From: Hymenoscyphus infarciens
Lineage: Eukaryota; Ascomycota; Leotiomycetes; Helotiales; Helotiaceae
Direction: 5' to 3'
NCBI GenBank assembly: GCA_001414345.1
Contig: LLCB01000179.1
Coordinates: 54,716-118,715 of the forward strand
DNA length: 64,000 bases
The notes under the pieces were generated by a model. It was not told the origin of the DNA. It saw nothing but the letters and a program-made list of their open reading frames with translations, and did no database searches. This document shows, one piece after another, positions 60,219 to 64,000 of this stretch. Both the position numbers and the translations under genes were made by a program. How positions within the stretch are numbered: position 1 is the first letter of the stretch; the number at the start of each line of letters is the position of its first letter.

Positions 60219-61140
60219 TCAGGCGACAAGTCCAACCTGAAAATACTCCCCGTTGATTACCGCAACCGCCACGACTTTCGTTCCATTGGCATCCGCAATA
60301 ACCCATCTATCGCCTCCCCCCGCCTCAATCTTAGCATCAAGACTAGTATTCCCACTAGCACCCTTCCACTCCAGCGTTCCGAAATTACCAAACTCTTCAC
60401 CGGTCGAAGCCGCCTCCTCTACAATCCAGTAACCAGTTTCCCCAGTACTAGAGGCTGAAGAACTTCTTTTCACAGGAGGAATACAAGGACGGTTTCGACA
60501 AGGGGGATTTGCCGTCCCATTGAGGTCTTTTGAGAAGTTCTTTCCTGTTGAGAGGTTTTCGAAATTGATGGTGCTGGGGGTGATGGAAAGATGGAGGGTG
60601 TCGTTCAGAGTGAATTCGAATTCTGAGAGGGCGAGTTGTTGGGAGGCGGATTGGGAGGTGAGGCTGTAGTAGGCGAAGTGGGAGGTTGTTACTATGCCGG
60701 CTTTCTTTTGGGACATGAGGGAAATTCCTGCTTGGAGTTGGGGGAGGTTGTCTTTTCTAGTTAGTTTTTTTTTTTTTTTTCGAAATTCAGATGAGGCAGC
60801 TGTTTGGATGGAAGTGGAACGTTTTTACGAATAAACTGTATTTTGAAAATAGGAGGAGGAAGGGGAGCTTACCATTACCACCCAATCCAACAAATATAGA
60901 CACAAGATTATATCCATCCGGCGCGCTCTCAGATAACGTCAAGGAATCAGGGACCTTAAAGGTGCCCTCGATACTTGTAAGTCCCCGACCAGCAGGTTGT
61001 TCAACCACCATCCCCGCCCATTTCTCATTTCCAACCTCCGCAGAGGCATCGCGAGAGGTGAGGGCCGTTGGGGAGTTTCTTGGTTTGGTGAGAGAGACGA
61101 CGACTGCTACACCGGAGATGAGGATGGCTAGGAACTTCAT
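60219..61140 (-). CDS. Secreted glutamic peptidase (family G1, eqolisin-like)
   Basis: The spliced CDS is complement(join(60219..60751,60873..61140)), 266 aa. The 121-bp intron contains an 18-nt T/A homopolymer. The signal peptide is MKFLAILISGVAVVVSLTKP. The mature enzyme starts with EKWAGMVVEQPAGRGLTSIE and GTFKVPDSL, matching the NWAG and SVSGTFTVP strands of G1 peptidases. Catalytic residues of the family are a Gln and a Glu. Candidates are the Gln in PQLQAGISLM and the Glu in GYWIVEEAASTGEEFGNFG. A pair of Cys in PPCRNRPC and several NxS/T sequons are present. These enzymes digest proteins at acid pH outside the cell. The mid-domain lacks the aromatic-rich YDAWYEW strand seen in typical members, so it is a divergent member and its activity is uncertain. 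Confidence 0.82.
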
Positions 61141-61801
61141 GATTGCTGTGAATGATTTAATTGAAGAGTTTGCGTTGGGTGGAAAGGTTGGTTGTTGAAG
61201 CTCGGTGCCGAGTACTTTATCTGAGACGGCGTTTTGAAGCAAATTTCGGAATCGAGTTTTAGAGAGATGAGGGGAGGGTTTTGGATTCATTCACCTTTGC
61301 TGGGAAACCTGTTCTGGTCTTTCTCGCCTTATCTTGATCCGTGTTCACGTTCACTAGTCGATCGTTCGGGTGGGAGTATGGTTTCATGATCTTATGTCCT
61401 CTCCCGCGGAAACTTTTCACTCAATTATATTGTGTCAAAAGAAATGCTTTTATTTTTTTATTTTTTATAAAGAGATTTAGAGAGTTAACAAATGTTTCAA
61501 GCCTTGAATGTCGAAAGTTCAAACCATCTTACGAAACTGATATGATTATGGTAGACGTTTTAGTCCATCTCAATTGCGTCGAGCACCAATTGAGTCGCGC
61601 CCGACGTTTTCGGATGGTACACGACAGGGCTAATCGTCAGACTTTTGTTGATTATTCAAATGAGCATAAATATTCTAACAATATATGGGTATTTCAACGC
61701 CGTCGTAAAGTCTTCGTTGCACATCTCGAGTACCACATTATGCGCATCTAGTCCTTCTGGTTAGATCTCCTCGAATCCAGACTTGTTTATACAAGCAACT
61801 C
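61141..61801. other. Intergenic stretch
   Basis: No gene is supported. A small hairpin (CTCAATTG and CAATTGAG arms) lies near 61568-61593. The ORF 61341-61751 has no motif. Confidence 0.4.
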
Positions 61802-63081
61802 TCATGCTTCACTTCCTAAGCTCTTCATACTCCTCCCATCGAGAGTAGGACTCGTGACCGAAACAGCGGATGCTTGATTTCCCATTCTCTCAGGCCGAAC
61901 AATTCCCCCCTCCAAGCTTGCAGAACTGACAGTGACTTCTCCAGTTACCCCGATCTGGCCCATGCTGTATAAGTGCTCTCCATTTCCCCCATCAGGACTT
62001 CGTAATCTCAAAGCAATCCGACTCTCATTCCTACTGTGGACATCCGTCCCCGCACTGATAGAAGTAGTCGTTCCCATCCTCGACCCGGTGACCTGCTTTC
62101 CCATAAAGTTGAAAGTATCGAGACCCGTTCCTTCTCCCGGTGGAACCTCTGCAAACACGATATCCGCGCGCGTAGAAGCATAAAGGAGGACGTCGAGCCA
62201 GCCGTTACAGGCAATCATGGTACCGGCCATGCAAAACCATTCCAAAGGGACTTTATGACCGGCAAGAGCATATATACGGAGGGAGGCGAGAGGGGCGGTG
62301 CAAACGGTGTAAATGAGGGGGTATAGAATCATCAGTGGTGTGGCGCTTTGGATAGCGGCTTTGGAGATTATTCCCGCCCGTTGTTTGTGTCGAAGCCAGA
62401 TATAGATGACGGTGTAAATGATGATTGTGGAAAACATAGCAACGAATATCCACAGGTAATGGTAAGTAAGACGCTCATTGGAATACTCCTTGTTAATCCA
62501 ACACTAGAATTTGGTTAGAAGGAGCCAAAACGATGGGCGGGCGCGGGGATCCATACCCAAGCAGCAGCGCGAACATAAAAGTCGGTTCCGTGGAGTAGTG
62601 GGCCAATTGCGGCCATGAAATACACAAACAACCAACACAGGGTGATGGTCAAATAGAAAGCCCAGGTTGGGAGTTTGTAATTCCGCACCACGCCAAAGAA
62701 CGTATGTACCGCGATGGCACAAATAAATACACTACTCGCAAGATCGCCCGTTGACACGAACCAGCCCTGTGCAAAGCACAACGGCGTTCGAACGAGAATT
62801 GCATTATTCCTCAGGGCTCCGATGTTGAGTAGGAAAGCTAGGGCCTGTTGTATATCGGCAAATAGGAGATTGTAGATAAGTAAGAGGAACTGGTTCGTGG
62901 GCGCCTGGCTTCCCGACGCTCGTCGCCATCGTCGCCATATCACGAGTTTCCAGCTCAGGTAGAAAAATAACGAGGTAGAGCAGAAGAAAGACAGGAGTCC
63001 AAAAGTCGACACAGCTACCAGCCCATGCGATAACACATCGGGCAAGGGCGACTGCGAAGTAGATTCGTCGTCAAGCTGCAT
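61802..63081 (-). CDS. Seven-transmembrane G-protein-coupled receptor-like protein
   Basis: The spliced CDS is complement(join(61802..62503,62557..63081)), 408 aa. The start is MQLDDESTSQSPLPDVLSHG, with a short outer N-terminus. Seven hydrophobic helices are visible: VAVSTFGLLSFFCSTSLFFY; FLLLIYNLLFADIQQALAFL; WFVSTGDLASSVFICAIAVH; WAFYLTITLCWLFVYFMAAI; LWIFVAMFSTIIIYTVIYIW; SATPLMILYPLIYTVCTAPL; and WFCMAGTMIACNGWLDVLLY. Basic loops (WRRWRRASGS, WLRHKQRAG) face the cytosol, and a Ser-rich tail of about 130 residues is suited to phosphorylation. The layout suits fungal Git3/cAMP-receptor-like carbon-sensing receptors. The exact class and ligand are unknown. It could act through the same G-protein system as the gamma subunit in this window, but distance gives no support for a direct link. 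Confidence 0.8.
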
Positions 63082-63525
63082 AGTGACGCGAGCCTCAGCT
63101 TGAGCACGAATTCGGAGAATTGGACATGAGATTGAGGCGGTCGTGAGAGGCAGGAGAGGAGAAACACAGACTGAGATGGAGATGGAGATGGAGATGGAGA
63201 GACATGAAGCAGATCACAGGTGGATAACATATACTTAGCAGTTTAGAGCACCTGCGAGCCTTCGGGATTTTGGGGGTGGCGGCCGGATGCAGTCAGTCAA
63301 TGCGCGCGGGTTACTAGTAGAGGTGTTCGCTTGGGAGGGCGTCCAATTTGGGTTGCAAACGAGGACACACTGTGACTCTGTGAGAGATCGAATTTGACAA
63401 TTTGAGGCGAAGAAGACGATATTCTGGGGTGGAACCAGGAGCAGAAAAACCGGGGAAATTCCAGACTTGGGAAGTTTGATCTTTCCTGAAGTCACCACAG
63501 GCATGCCGATTTAACCGAGCCCGAG
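63082..63525. other. Promoter side of the receptor gene
   Basis: It includes GAGATG hexamer repeats (about 63172-63200). No other gene was seen. Confidence 0.45.
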
Positions 63526-63570
63526 CCTTAGGAGGGCTAGGTTATAACGTTATGACTAGCCCTCCTAAGG
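63526..63570. repeat. Perfect 15-bp hairpin at the edge of the right-hand repeat
   Basis: The arms CCTTAGGAGGGCTAG (63526-63540) and CTAGCCCTCCTAAGG (63556-63570) enclose 15 nt that contain the palindrome ATAACGTTAT. It lies where ordinary sequence passes into AT-rich DNA, so it may mark a transposon end. Confidence 0.7.
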
Positions 63571-63780
63571 GCTATATGACTCGTCTAACGTCAGTATAAC
63601 CACGTCGCCTTTTAAGCTTTGTCAACGCGCAGGTATCACGTGTATCGTCAGCCTTTGACGGTATTAAAAGTAGCCTAGAAACGTAACTAGAAAAATAAAA
63701 AAGTCGTTTATAATAATTAGCTCAATATATATCTATAAATATAGTTCTAGTTTATAATAGACAAGAAATATAATACTTTT

Positions 63781-64000
63781 AGTAGATAATAGACTAAAGG
63801 TTATCTACTTTAAGTATATAATAGACTAAAAGCTATCTACTTTTAGTAGATAATAGACTTAAAGCTATCTACGTTTAATATATAATAAACTAAAAGTCTT
63901 TTTTAAATATTTAATATATAATAGAATAAAGATTATATAGTTTTAGTAGATATTAGACTAAAAGCTATCTACTTTTAGTATATAGTAGACTAAAAGTTAT
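63781..64000. repeat. 32-bp AT-rich minisatellite running off the window
   Basis: About seven units of 32 bp with consensus near ATATAATAGACTAAAAGCTA then TCTACTTTTAGT follow each other. The third and fourth are diverged or stretched by a few bases. The composition matches RIP-affected DNA. The array continues past 64000. Confidence 0.8.

Overview
The window is nuclear DNA of a filamentous ascomycete (Pezizomycotina), probably a leotiomycete. The genes have several short GT-AG introns, many with recognisable branch sites, and most encode families typical of that group: WSC-domain wall proteins, a G1 glutamic peptidase, a GMC oxidoreductase and an APH-like kinase. The class-level placement is inference. 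Two kinds of DNA alternate: gene-bearing DNA of ordinary composition, and a roughly 9.9 kb block of extreme AT richness (about 45.3-55.1 kb) that carries the C-to-T and G-to-A footprint of repeat-induced point mutation (RIP). A second such block starts at about 63.5 kb and leaves the window.

Layout. At 1-1437 lies the broken 5' part of an MFS exporter. Next come an uncertain small gene, a BAR-domain membrane-curvature protein (4.6-6.2 kb), a gene-poor stretch with two small mobile elements, and a five-exon epoxide-hydrolase-like gene (10.9-12.4 kb). A secreted WSC protein with a 17-nt microexon follows (13.4-15.5 kb), then another gene-poor stretch.

The centre is a housekeeping cluster. It holds eIF3a, a G-protein gamma subunit, a selenoprotein-W-like Rdx protein with an unusually large intron, a mitochondrial membrane protein divergent from the pyruvate dehydrogenase protein X gene, a small secreted protein, the FACT subunit Pob3, an NTF2-RRM (G3BP-like) RNA-binding protein and a TPR protein. 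Between Pob3 and the RRM gene sits a GMC oxidoreductase relic with several lesions and a small insertion.

After the RIP-mutated block come a small conserved-looking protein, an APH-family gene with a probable frameshift, a secreted glutamic peptidase and a seven-TM receptor.

The main discovery is that the AT-rich block can be resolved into nested insertions. A 233-bp TA-flanked MITE was entered by two DNA transposons, one with a 9-bp and one with an 8-bp target duplication. The first of these was then entered by a roughly 5 kb LTR retrotransposon. A nearly unmutated sister of the MITE at 9263-9515 lets the order be read base by base. Three further MITE or foldback elements are recognisable. 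I did not find a convincing novel multi-gene system. The genes look like ordinary fungal genes, and the unusual content lies in mobile-element archaeology, gene decay and intron structure.
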